Below, one piece after another: positions 52,390 through 63,690 of a stretch of 64,000 bases of DNA. This stretch comes from Turritopsis dohrnii (taxonomy: Eukaryota > Cnidaria > Hydrozoa > Anthoathecata > Oceaniidae): positions 496,001 to 560,000 of the forward strand of contig BQMF02000010.1 in the NCBI GenBank assembly GCA_027922465.2. The letters run 5' to 3'. A program made the position numbers and the translations under genes. The notes under the pieces were generated by a model, which was not told the origin of the DNA, did not search any database, and saw only the letters and a program-made list of their open reading frames with translations. Each line of letters begins with the position of its first letter. The first letter of the stretch is position 1.

Positions 52390-53257
52390 ATGTCCTCTTC
52401 ACCTGAAAACATTGATGAAAATCATAAATATTCGTTACCATGGAACAATAGTGATGCAGTATTGATTGTTGAAGACACAAAATTTCACGTTCATTCGTTG
52501 ATACTTGGTTTGGCATCACCAGTGTTTGAAAGTATGTTTAATGGAAGTTTTAAGGAAGGAAGAAGTATGGAGGTCAATCTACCTGGGAAAGACAAAAAAT
52601 ACATTTTGTTAATGTTGGATTTGATTTATCCTGGAGTACATAAAATTTCAGGTATTTGATTTTTTATATTTATCTCACGTGTAATGTGCCTTGTACTCCT
52701 TTATCATGTCATTTGATATCAGTAGGTAACTTGGTTAGCTCTTTTCACGGCGAACACTTCCTAATTCCAAATTTCCTATAAAGCATTTATGTTAAAAGTT
52801 TTATCTATGCCAATTTTTTTTGTTACTTTAGTGGCTATGATTTATTATTTCAGATGTTAATCATTGTGAAGGACTACTGCAACTATCTAGAGAATACGAT
52901 ATACAAAGCATAAAAACAGTCATTGACGATTTTTTGTTTATGGACATTTCTTGCTCTTTCACATGTCTAAAATGGGCAGAAGAATTCGGATTGGAGCGCT
53001 CTTTGAGAAAAAACATTGATTTTTTTTCCTGTAATAATGACACAAAATCAATACAAAGATTCAATGAAGACTGGAGTGATGTTGGTTGTGAAACAAAATT
53101 GGAAATTGTCATGAGAAAGGTTTCTGATATGACCATGACTTCAAAACTTTGTTCTTGTTTGAATCAATGCGATTGTCGCGTAAATGTTTCCATGAGATCT
53201 GGTGTCTTTCGGTCAATAACAGCATTAAATTCACTTTTCCTGGCAAAGAAATTTTAA
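52390..53257 (+). CDS. BTB/POZ domain protein, two exons (Cys-rich C-terminus)
   Basis: Exons 52390-52651 and 52854-53257 join in phase 1 (TTTCAG/gtattt...tttcag/ATGTTA), giving 221 residues. The BTB core is nearly identical to that of the other copies. Exon 2 differs (LRKNIDFFSCNNDTK, KLCSCLNQCDCRVNVSMRSG) and is shared only with the pseudogene at 22378. The Cys cluster C-x-C-x4-C-x-C sets this subfamily apart. The intron is 202 bp. The 5' flank is of a second type, also seen at 59152 and at the pseudogene at 57.7 kb. A working gene is likely. Confidence 0.87.
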
Positions 53258-55390
53258 ACTCTTTTTAAGAACAGTAAACAATGTTTGTTTTGTTTCAGCA
53301 ATTTCCAATATTGCGGTAGGGAAGGATGAGTAGGGTGCTAGGTGTTGGAGTGATGAACATGGATGTGTTTTGTTTTATGGCTGTGTCCTATATTATTAAT
53401 ATTGGTACAGCATTACATTGTAAAATTTGAGATCATTGTCATAAAATGAAATGAGTTGAGGAAGAACTATGGAAGAGAAGTACTGTGAAGTACTATGTCT
53501 CTCCTATTGAGGAGAAAAACTAATGGAATGCAGATTTGTAACTGTTATCTCCTGTATTTTCAGAAGATCATATGTATAAGAAGTTGTGAAAGTAGAAGAA
53601 TTGTCTAATTGTTTCCAAAAGAAAAAGAAGTATAAAACGCCCATTTGTGACTAGTCTTTCAAAGTTTTGTCAAATGTCAAGGACATTAATGAACGCCAGC
53701 AAATCAAAGTTGATTACAGTGGTAAAAGCAGAATTGTTTGCTAGGACAGAACAATCGTGATAGGTTAGCATATCTTCCATTGAAGACAAAAGTCACATTT
53801 ATTGATAATAGATATGATTTATCTTTGAGTATGGGACAACTCAGGAATCTATTTGTTATTCATTCATAGGTAAGATTAAGGGCAGTGTGGTGTTGGTGGG
53901 AAATTTATTGTTGAGGACATCCAACTGTTCTTTTACAAGAACATTGCTTTTAAGTATATCGGCGCTTTGAAAATAAAGAACAATTGATAAATATTAAAGG
54001 TAAACAAACATTTAATGACATTTGATCCATTTGATACATCCCGAGATCTCTAAGTGGAATCCTGAACCCAAATAGGATAGTTTAGGTTGCACCTTTTGAT
54101 CGAGACCTTTAAACCAGATTGTTAGGTAGGATCAGAAATTAAAACGGAACATTGACTCTTATTCGCGTCCAAAATCGATGACAAGATAATCTTTTAGATC
54201 AATGCTGAAGATATTACAAGATTTTTACAGGTGTGGTGTTGTGCAAAAAGTGATTTTCTAGTGGTTGTTTTCATTCCTTTACAAGAACATTTCATTTTTA
54301 TTTGATATTCCTACTCCTCTGTTTTCTCAAAAGACAATTCCTGGTGGCTCAATGTAATAACCATTGATCAATATTTAATATCTTGTGAAACTAAAGGAGA
54401 ACGGCGGCATAGTGCAATACATTGAAATATTTGCGTCCAAAAAATATTTCGTCACTCGAGAAATTTTCTTTGCCAAATGCCTAACGATTTCCCCAATTTC
54501 ATCAGCAATCTTTATAGAGAAGCGATTAAACCATTTTTGGCTTCGTAAAGGCACACTGTCACTTAATAATGTGGATAACATTTTCTGTGAACTTTCAGAA
54601 ATTTGAAATTTGAACACTCAAGAAATACAGACTTTCTCTCTTTCTTATAAATTAGAAAGCGCTGTTACATCTGCTCATCGTTCGTATTACTATATCAGTT
54701 TTGGTACTGTAGAAATATATACAGTATGGAAAAGACAATATAACCAATTAAACCTCGTGTAGATCTTAATATATAACGTTAATGCTGCGAGTAGAGCAAG
54801 GTAATCTTCTACAATTACTTACAATAACAGTAAAATTAATTCTTAAAATGTCAGGGCTGGATATTGCTGGTGCCAAGAATGGGGCTTTTGAGCAAGTGAT
54901 TGATCAAAAAATCTCGTCTAGTGACTCCTTCAAGTGCAGTAGCTGACCGTTCGGTGACTCCTGCAAATTGTAGATTCTAGCGCAAATGAAAAAGAGACAG
55001 TCCAACAGTTCACAAACGTTCAATCCAGCCAAGACGACCATATAACTGTAAATCTCTAACCTACCCAAATAACCACGGAGTGACAAACATCAGATGCTGT
55101 AAAATACATGAATGTCGAAGTGCTTCACATAAATGAACACAAATTTGCCATCCAATCGAAAACTTGTCAGTTACCTATCCGAAAAACTGGAAGGCCCTAC
55201 CTAGCAAATGCAACTTTTAAAGCTTTCATATATCCTTTGATGTGAACATCTGTCAATGTTGGGCTAAAGACCTGTTTAACAGGAAGAACTTTGTGAAAAG
55301 AATCGAAATTGAAAGGAAATATAATTCTTATTCCTTTATGACATCGTACCTAAAGTAGAACAGTACATACCATCTGCCCTTATTATCAAT
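53258..55390. other. Intergenic, no gene seen
   Basis: AT-rich sequence with only short open frames lacking features. No repeat with clear ends was identified. Confidence 0.35.
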
Positions 55391-55840
55391 AAATAAGTAC
55401 TCCCGCAGTACTTTCTTCCTAGGAAATAATTACTCCCCCAGTACTTATTACCTAGTAAAAATGTACTCCTGTCAAGAAAAAAGTACTCCCTGTGAAGCCA
55501 TTCCATTGAATATTGAAATCCAATTTGGAATGTACGCTTGTTTATTCTTGTCTAGTTGCGGTCTACTTCGTTACTACTTATACCCACCATCCCCATTGTT
55601 GTTACGATAAAACAGATTACAAAAAGAACTTTATTGAAAATCTCCTTTTCAATTTGATCGGACTTGTTTGTATACTTTTTGATACTTCTTTGCGATAAGG
55701 GAGTACTTATTTCCTGAAGGAGTACTTATTTACTAGGAAATAATTACTCCCAGGAGTACTTTTTTCCTGGGAAATAATGACTGTGGAGTAATTATTTCCC
55801 AGTAAATAAGTACTGGGGAGTATTTTTTTAAGGAAATAGT
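55391..55840. repeat. Inverted-repeat element made of AGTACTCC / GGAAATAATT units
   Basis: The left block (about 55394-55495) has AGTACTCC, TTTCCTAGGAAATAATTACTCC and AGTACTTATTACC. The right block (about 55695-55835) has their inverses (GGAGTACTTATTTCC, TACTAGGAAATAATTACTCC, AGTACTTTTTTCCTGGGAAATAATG). About 200 bp separate them. A foldback-type MITE is likely; the exact ends are not clear. Confidence 0.55.
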
Positions 55841-57700
55841 TTTTTCTGGTGACACCGGACACCGTTCAAATACATACCAGTTGGTAAGGCAGTTCTGGCA
55901 GCAAAAGTTGAGGCCTCATTAACCATTAAAGTACAGACAAACAATCAATAGCAGGAACATTTGGCACTTCATTAACGGAGAACTGCTCCCAATGCAATTC
56001 ATCCATGGTGGAAATACTAACTACAGTTCAATGAAATTTCAATTTCCAAAGAAGTTTCGCCTCAATATCCAGTGAATATATCAGATACTTTAGATTTTTA
56101 TCAAAAAAGAGCCCTAAATATTTAAGTGTATTATAGGATAAAGTCCTTTGCCATTTAAACGATTTCAACCAAGATTCAGCTTTATGTTACAAACATATAC
56201 CTTTCTAATAAAGGCAATTTCCACAATCTTCCCTTTTTCCTAATATTTCAAAAAATTATCAATAGAAATCACATAATAAACTCATCTCATATATATCTCA
56301 AAACGGAATGCCTGCAATATGGTTTTTGTACAATTACAAAGCAAACCGTGGTAAAACTTCAGAGTGCCATCAATGACTAGACTCAACCAATCTCCTTTTT
56401 GTGTTTTGTGTCCTAGGATTTTTTTTGAAGTTTCGATCGTGTTGATGTATTCTAAGAATACAAAAAACCTCATGTGTTTATTATTTGGTAACTTTACAAG
56501 TGGAGGAAACCAATGGATGATCAAGGACAAAAATTTTGGGAAGGCTGTAAAATCTACATTCATAATAAAATGTTTCATCTAAAAATTTGTATTTCGTTAT
56601 ACAGGTGGTGTAATACGTAAACAACGTAAACGTAAACGTATACGTAAAACAATCAGCACAGATGGCGATTGAAGAGAGGGAGGGGGCAACGCAAAGTTGA
56701 CGCAGGTTGACAGAGAGGGACGAAGGTCAAAAATCTTGAAAAACTGGTTGTGAACAATTGTGAACAATCCCTTACAAGCAAATCTGAAATAATATGTATT
56801 GAATTTAGTCTCTCTACGAAAAAACTAATCGTTTTTGTTTTTTCTTTTACTTTGTTTCAGCGCTTCGCTAATAATGACCAGCTATTTTTTTCTTTTATGG
56901 GCTTTGCTGATCAAACATTTGTGATATTTGAAAAATTCAACTTGTACCTCAGCAGCTTGTTCTTTAGCCACTTCGTTAATTAAAATCTTAAGCGCCAATT
57001 GCGATCTGGTTGACATTCCTAGGTATGAAAAGTGTGTGCTCTTAGGAATCCATTAATTATCAAGACTGTGATAAACCTCTAATATGCCGGTGTGCGAGAG
57101 TTGCTAAGTGATATTAACGTCTTAGCAACATCTTATAGATTATAACCCCTGGAAGATCGATGAATGATTAAATAATTAAAAAATAATTAATACAATTCGG
57201 TTTTGAACTACTCAAGCAAGCAACCGCACAGCAATGAGCCATTATTATTTTTCGTTTATTTTTTCCTGAGTTTTTAATACCTAATCGCTTTTTAACTTCT
57301 GTCCTTTTTAGAACAAGTGGTGTGACAGATTGGTAACACTTGTATAAAGTTATTTAAAACTGAAAGAAAGTTGTAAATACGAAAAAAAAAATTATTTCCT
57401 AATTCATCAAACTTCATGATCACGATAACGTCCGACACTTTCAAAAATAATTGTTTTCGGCCGGAATACTCCTTAAAGATTTTCTATTGGTTTGGTGAAT
57501 TACTACTGATTTAATCTGGTTAATTTCTTTGCAAGGTATTGTTACTTAAGTAGATAATGGTGATGTATCAAATACCGTAAGAAATCTTTTTGCATGCTTT
57601 TATTGTTTGTAATAAATGATTAGGAAGACCGTGTAATTGGTTGAAAAAAGTTACAAGATATAGTCAACAAATAACTTACCATAAAACTTATTTAATAGTA
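55841..57700. other. Intergenic, no gene seen
   Basis: Only short featureless open frames. A small CGTAAACGTA-type tandem lies near 56615-56645. From about 57540 the sequence resembles the 5' flank of the class II BTB genes. Confidence 0.35.
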
Positions 57701-57704
57701 AAAT

Positions 57705-57880
57705 ATTTAAAAACTTTTCCTCTTCACCTGTAAGCAGTGATGAAAACCTTCAATCTCGAACCCAGGGTCTCTTGCCTTTTCGATAAATGGATAACGCTGT
57801 ATCCGTATATCGAAAAGGCAAGAGACCGTGGGTTCGAGGTTGGAAAACCTTAAATATTCAAATGCAAACGCATTTTTGGT
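57705..57880 (+). pseudogene. BTB exon-1 start, interrupted by a hairpin MITE
   Basis: CCTCTTCACCTG and GTGATGAAAACC (57718-57750) match the start of the BTB gene at 52390 (CCTCTTCACCTG, TTGATGAAAATC). Directly after the MITE, CTTAAATATTC corresponds to its CATAAATATTC. Similarity fades within about 20 bp, so only the 5' edge survives. Upstream, AACTTACCATAAAACTTATTTAATAGTAAAATATT resembles the class II BTB promoter. Confidence 0.65.
57751..57842. mobile_element. 92-bp hairpin MITE with perfect 9-bp target duplication
   Basis: The ends CAATCTCGAACCC and GGGTTCGAGGTTG pair, with the arms extending about 35 bp (GTCTCTTGCCTTTTCGATA and its inverse). The flanks are GAAAACCTT on both sides (57742-57750, 57843-57851). 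It is the same family as 4830-4904. The end motif GGTTCGAGGTT resembles a tRNA-gene B box, which may be chance. Confidence 0.85.
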
Positions 57881-59151
57881 TAACAGAAATTGATAGCAAA
57901 TGAATGTTTACATAATCAATACAAAAAGGTTTCGGTTCATTTAGTTGACACAAACAAAACGCTACGCTAATTAACTCTCGTCATACTTATGGACAACAAA
58001 TTATGGTGCTAATACTCTATGTTTATGCAACCATTATATTACAAAATCACTGACTTTAAAGCCACAAATGTTTTTTTCATTTGGCAGAAGCAAAGGATGG
58101 AACATAACTCTGAGCTTCTATCTCGGAAGACTGCCTCTCCTAGATTTTGAAGTTGGTTTTCAGCGGATGTATTAGGTGAATTTATAATTTTTTATTTAAA
58201 AGTGGTCATCATTGTTACTAAAAGCTGCAACGACGTTCTTTAGCGAATCCATGTTGAAGTGGAGGTCCCACGGTCGCCTTGTGCAGAGTTTTGGTGATCA
58301 TTCAAGTGTGTAAACCCATGGCCTCTTCTAGTTTATTCATTGGCAATGTGTGAAGCCAGTGTCCCTTAGGCAAATCTTCTTCACTTAAAATGAGCTAGAA
58401 CAACTAGATAGATAAATCGCTATAAACTCAGTCTATCAAAAACGGGAACTCTTAACATCATGGCGCGCTCCCAACCTTGAACCAAGGATCTGTTTATTCG
58501 CCGCTAGCCTATCCGTCCGTGGAATCTAGGCATAGGATCTGGTAAGTGGGAATCCCGTCGTCCTGATTGGCGTGGGTCTCTCTCTAACTCGAACCTCAAA
58601 GGGGAAAACAAAATCGTTCGAATTATGGAGAGTTCAAGTAATAGAGAGTGATATTGTTAGGTTTTAGCTTGAAGGGACCCACTGATTCAGTTCGAATTAT
58701 GGAGAGTTCCAGTTATGGAAAGTCGAATTATAGAGAGTCCACTGTATTTTATTTGCTGTTCTGGATTATTATATAAAAAATCATTATGTAACTGATTTGG
58801 GGTCACGCACTGGCCTAACTCTGGACCGCCCCTGTTGTAAGATAATAGTTTCTAATGGTTTGATAAGCTACTAATGATTTTAGGTAGTTAATTTATTGTA
58901 TTGTTTTGGTAGTTAAGAAAATAAGATGAGCGTACGGAACGCCGTAAGGAAATAAAGTTTCTTTAATAGATCGATTATTTTTTGTATTATTGAAAACTCT
59001 TATCGTGTTTTTGTCTTTCAATGCTATATTGTTTTAATTAAATGAATAGGAAATATAAGGGACATTGAAAAGCATTTAAAAAAGATTGCCAACAAACATG
59101 TTACAGATAAATTATCTGAAACTTTTTTAACAGTAAAATATTAAAAAGAAA
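57881..59151. repeat. Non-coding; short direct repeats near 58.6 kb
   Basis: TTCGAATTATGGAGAGTTC occurs near 58617 and 58689, with the related TCGAATTATAGAGAGTCC near 58724. From about 58900 the sequence is the class II BTB 5' flank. No other feature. Confidence 0.45.
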
Positions 59152-61437
59152 ATGCCTTCTTCATCTAAAAACAGAGGTGAAAACCATAAATATTCGTTGC
59201 CATGGAGCAATAGTGATGCGGTATTGATTGTTGAAGACACGAAATTTCACGTACATTCATTTATACTTGGTTTGGCATCACCAGTGTTTGAAAGTATGTT
59301 TAATGGAAGTTTTAAGGAAGGAAAAAGTATGGAAGTCAATCTACCTGGAAAAGACAAAAGATACATTTTGTTAATGTTGGATTTGATCTATCCTGGAGTG
59401 CATGAAATCCCAGGTATTATTTTTTTTTATTACATGATGACCTTGATTGAAGAGACGCGTCCTTTCTTATGTCGTTTGGAAAAAGAAAAACGGTTTCAAT
59501 CTATATCTTAATCAAGTTTCGCAGAATTATGTCAATATGGAAAAGTTCTATACACCAAATGAGCATCAGGATCTGCCTTCATGATTTACCAGGATAGGGT
59601 GTCCACCCCTATTTTGGATTAAAGAGGCATTGTACGGCTGAAATCAACAAAAATAGGGCTGTCGAAAAAAACGGTCGTTGTAATCTTGATGTCCCATATC
59701 TAATCTTTATGAAACAATCGTATCTGTATTTGGGTTATCGTGGAAAGCCAAACAAGAAACGATGTCGAACAAGATAAGCTAGTATAAATAAAAAAATTGC
59801 TGTTTTTGTAATCAATTTTTTCACTTACGTTATCAAGTTACAAAAAAATAAAAGCACCAAAAGACTATGAATTTATATAAGAAATTAATTTCGTGGTTCT
59901 GATGCGAAAGCCATGTATCATTTTGAAGATATATGTGGATAACATTTACATACTTTTTTCTCTATCACTTGACAATTATGTTTCTCAAACGATATGGGTT
60001 TATACATGACATTTGAATACGAATAAGTTCTGTTTTATGACCTTTTCGATGTGAATTATCATTCGTCTGTATCAAAATGTAAATTTTAGATCACGATTCA
60101 ACGATAGACTCTTATTTTTTTTACAGAAATATTAAATATATGATAATAACAACAACTCTCTTCTTTTTCTTCCCACATTTACATTCTTCTCCACATTTTA
60201 CTTCCCTTGTCTTGCAGGGGCAACCAGATCTTTCACCATCTTTTCTGCTGCAAGTCGAGTTACATATACAATGCTGAAAATGCACGAGTGAGTAAATGTA
60301 ATCAAATTTAAGTTTTGTTGAGAACAAACAACGAAGAAAAAGTTTTGTATTGATTGGAATAGGCAATGAAATCAAATCACTTTAAATTAGCTTCCACAAC
60401 ATTCTCTTATAATGATAAAAGTAATCTTACTTGAGTTAAGACAGCTGACATGTTTCTTCACACACAACGATGACTTATGAAGAAGTTCTTCCATATTAAT
60501 TTATAATTCATGAGAAAATTCAGTAATTACTTCTAACACGTATTGTAGAAGAATGAATTCTTTCACCAATATATTGCTTAAAAGGTGTCAAAACTATGTT
60601 TCAGGTTGATTTCCCGAAATAAAGAAATTCTCTGTTCTTCTCCGACAGAGAAAGCTTGATTATTTGCCGCCATATTTGTTTATATTTTTCATGTTCGATC
60701 ACGTGACGATAATATTTACAATTTTAGCCGTACAATGCCTCTTTAAGTTTTCATATCGTATCACCAGAGCTTAATTGCATCTGCAAGTATTACTGAAAGC
60801 CGAATTTCAGATAGTCAATTATTTGATGAAAATCTCAGTTGATTTTAATTATAATTTCCCACAGGTGTGTATCACATTTGGCCGTTATCCTATTTAGGCG
60901 TGTAAGAAGTTACTACAACCAGGGGTTCGGTTGAGCAGGGGTGAGATCACCATTAAACTCAATAGGTGTATATGAAACATTTTCTGATTGTCATCATAAT
61001 TCATTTGCGTAACAGCAAAATTATAAAAAAAAGTCACCTCTTTAGATGAGAGAGATTGCCAATGGTTACTTCAACTATCGAGAGAATACGATATACAAAG
61101 TATAACAGTATTCATTGATGACTTTTTATCAAAAAAAGCTGTTTGTTCTCTGGAGAACTTAAAAATGGCAGAAGAATTTGGATTACAATGCACTTTGAAA
61201 AAACATATCGATTTTTATGTTAACGAGGATCAACGTTCTTTCGTTGGCAATTGGAAAGATATTAGCAGCGACACGAAGTTGGAGATAGTTATGGAAAAGA
61301 TTTCCAAGATAAATTTTAATAATTATAACAGTGCAAAGCAATATTTGGGACAAACAGTTTATGCGGTCAATATAAAAGAAAATATAAGGGGATCTTTGGA
61401 AGCAATGACGACACTTTATTCAGAGAATAAGTTTTAG
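59152..61437 (+). CDS. BTB/POZ domain protein, two exons, transposon in intron
   Basis: Exons 59152-59413 and 61046-61437 join in phase 1 (TCCCAG/gtatta...tttag/ATGAGA), giving 217 residues. Exon 1 carries the family BTB core (VEDTKFHVHSFILGLASPVF). Exon 2 reads LLQLSREYDIQSI ... AEEFGLQCTLKKHIDFYV and ends LEAMTTLYSENKF, closest to the gene at 25211. The 5' flank, however, is of the class II type shared with 52390. The 1632-bp intron is longer than the 202-338 bp of its paralogues, largely because of a 1120-bp TTAA-flanked element. Splice sites are intact. Confidence 0.85.
59623..60742 (-). mobile_element. TTAA-flanked DNA transposon, internally deleted
   Basis: The termini AGAGGCATTGTACGGCT and its inverse at 60726-60742 are perfect. 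Both flanks are TTAA (59619-59622, 60743-60746), the target of Kolobok and piggyBac families. On the minus strand, a possible first coding exon (ATG at 60673, MAANNQAFSVGEEQRISLF) and a Cys-rich last exon remain, while the catalytic part is missing. It sits in the intron of the BTB gene at 59152, in antisense. Confidence 0.78.
60121..60273 (-). pseudogene. Cys-rich terminal exon of a deleted transposase
   Basis: After an acceptor at 60274 (ATTTTCAG), the frame reads CICNSTC, SGCPCK, KCGEECKCG, then a Lys/Arg run, and stops at 60121. The pattern C-x-C-x3-C-x9-C-x-C-x6-C-x3-C-x-C looks like a zinc-binding CXC-type tail. It lies inside the TTAA element in the same direction as the putative first exon, so it is most simply the end of that element's transposase. 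Host origin is possible. Confidence 0.5.
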
Positions 61438-63595
61438 AGTTAATACTACAAATTGTCTTAATTTTTGACCTTTCATTCATTGAGATATTGATTTTCCCAA
61501 AACCCTTTAAATGTCGATTTTCTTAGACATAGGAAATATTTGGTAATATGTCATAGAAGAAAGTTATTTGCGTAAGTTTGCTCACATTGCTCACATCCCC
61601 CATAGGGACACTAAGTCGATCGTTAATGTTGTACCTTTTGTTTGGGAGATGTAAATTGTTGTTTCTGGCGAAGAATTTGCAAAATGCCAAATATATGCAA
61701 AAGCATCTATAATGAGAAAATCTTTTTGAAAAAGAAAATTGCAAATATTTTGGAAAATGGTTATTACCATGTGTACTTGGGTACAAGGAAAGCTAGTGGA
61801 CAATGAACGATACTCAATTGTATATATTGTATATATATTGTATACCGTTTTTCACTGTAGCATGTTATCAATTTGGGACTATGATATGATATAATATAAA
61901 TATAATTCAAAGGGCTTCCTCCTGCTTCCTACTTCCTTCAACACATAATAGTAATAGCGAATATAGCTTAATTTAAATCTCTTGATGCTGGGTACCTTTT
62001 ATCCTTCTCAAAACTAGCACGCACCATTCTCGCACCTTGGTTGTTTCGCCGTTTTGATAATGTCTGTTCTATTGATAGTAAGGAACCCTAGGTTTGAAGT
62101 TGCTTACCAATAGAAACAAATGGGCCGTAAACTAGATTTTGGTTTTCATCCAAAACGGCACCAATAATTTGGATCAGAATATTTTCTGTGGTATCTACTA
62201 AGCTTTGAGTAGAAGAAAGTCCTTAGGTTTCAACCGCTTTTTATGCTGAAAAGTAATGGAGAAAAGCTGTAATGTTCTGAGCTTAGGGGATGATGTTTTT
62301 AAATTGGATCTTATCTGTTAGAGTAGACTCCTTCGATCATCAGCTTACAGGTTCAGGACTTTTTATCTGAACGAATAAACCTTGTTTACTTTTATTTATA
62401 TGTCACTTGAAATGCAACAGCAAGCCAATATATTTTTTGCAATTTTCTTTACCAGAATTCCAAGTTCTTGAGTAGTGACATGAACGCCGTGTTGCAAGTC
62501 ACTGCGAAGGAGTACATTTCTATAGAAAGTCACGCAAGTATACGCACTTTTTTCAGTAAAAATCCTCTTCGTCGCAGTGACTTTTCTCACCGGGATTAAA
62601 AAAATACAGTTACAGCAGATGTTTACTGTTACAAGAAGTTAGCGCAGTAGATCGCACCCACACGGGCGTTATAGTGTTTCGTTAAATGAGTAAGTTTGTT
62701 TAATTTTGTCACAAACAGCAGCATTATTCAATGAACATAGAAACAGTGAGTAACACAAATTTTACCCGTCAATGTGTCCGATATACTTTCAAAGTTCTTT
62801 AAAATAGTACCACATATTTTCGTAACACAATTACGCATTGCTAGTAAAGAAACACATACAGAACATGCTTACTTTTTTGTGAATTTTTTCAAGATCTCCT
62901 TAAGTTAATGAATTATTACTAATATCCTGAGAAAACTAGCCGTTTATACAAAGTAATTTCCACGAGGGAACCAATCATTCGCTTACTCCATTCACCATAC
63001 GAAATTTTGAAATGATGTAGCACTAGCATAGCTACTGCACATATCTTGAAATTGATTGTTACTAGGTTGCTGAGTAGGTTGTACGCTCTATGTAATGATT
63101 TGAATGTCCTCCACTTTATAATTAGGTACTACAAATAAACAATTGAAACGCACACAAAGGCTTTCAAGACGGAACATAACTATATATATTTCCGATTAAT
63201 GCTTAGCGAACAGATTAAGCAACATTACTACTAATGTCTGACCTTGCTTGCTTACAAAAAGAAAAATGTGTGTTGAGCTATTACATCCCGTAATTCTAAA
63301 GCTTTTTCTCAGCATTTTGTTGACCTCATCTTGAAGGTACAATGTTTAGAAACATCCCAGTATGATCAGTATTTCGTCTACCAAACTTAGGTTTCCTTGG
63401 ATTTCCTATGTATCAACTAGTTTTTAACATCACTTTTAAAGTATTGAGTATTATTTAGTATCACTGTGCTTTTCGAACCACCTTGCTTTCAGTGCCCTGT
63501 TGTTTCAGTTAATTCGTATGTTCACCTGACCTATAAAAATAAACTATAATGATAGACGCCCTACAAATAGGCACTGCAAAACGAGACTTAGAAGA
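61438..63595. other. Intergenic, no gene seen
   Basis: AT-rich sequence; a short TATA/TATATTG repeat lies near 61815-61845. Open frames here lack features. Confidence 0.35.
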
Positions 63596-63599
63596 GCTA

Positions 63600-63690
63600 G
63601 GGTGTATAGCTCACTTGGTAAGACGGTTGACTTGTAATACATGGGTGACAGTTGGTAGTGGTTCAAATCCTGGCACTGTAGAATGCTAAT
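63600..63690 (+). repeat. tRNA-derived SINE head (degenerate tRNA-Thr-like)
   Basis: An A box (TAGCTCACTTGGTAAGA, from 63607) and a B box (GGTTCAAATCC, 63660-63670) are spaced as in tRNA genes, with an anticodon-loop-like GACTTGTAAT. The acceptor stem does not pair, so it is not a functional tRNA; a SINE or tRNA pseudogene is likelier. The SINE tail, if any, would run into 63691-64000, where nothing else is seen. Confidence 0.6.

Noticed and set aside
63600..63681. Functional tRNA-Thr gene
   Set aside because: The boxes are present but acceptor and anticodon stems do not pair, so it is kept only as a SINE-like relic.
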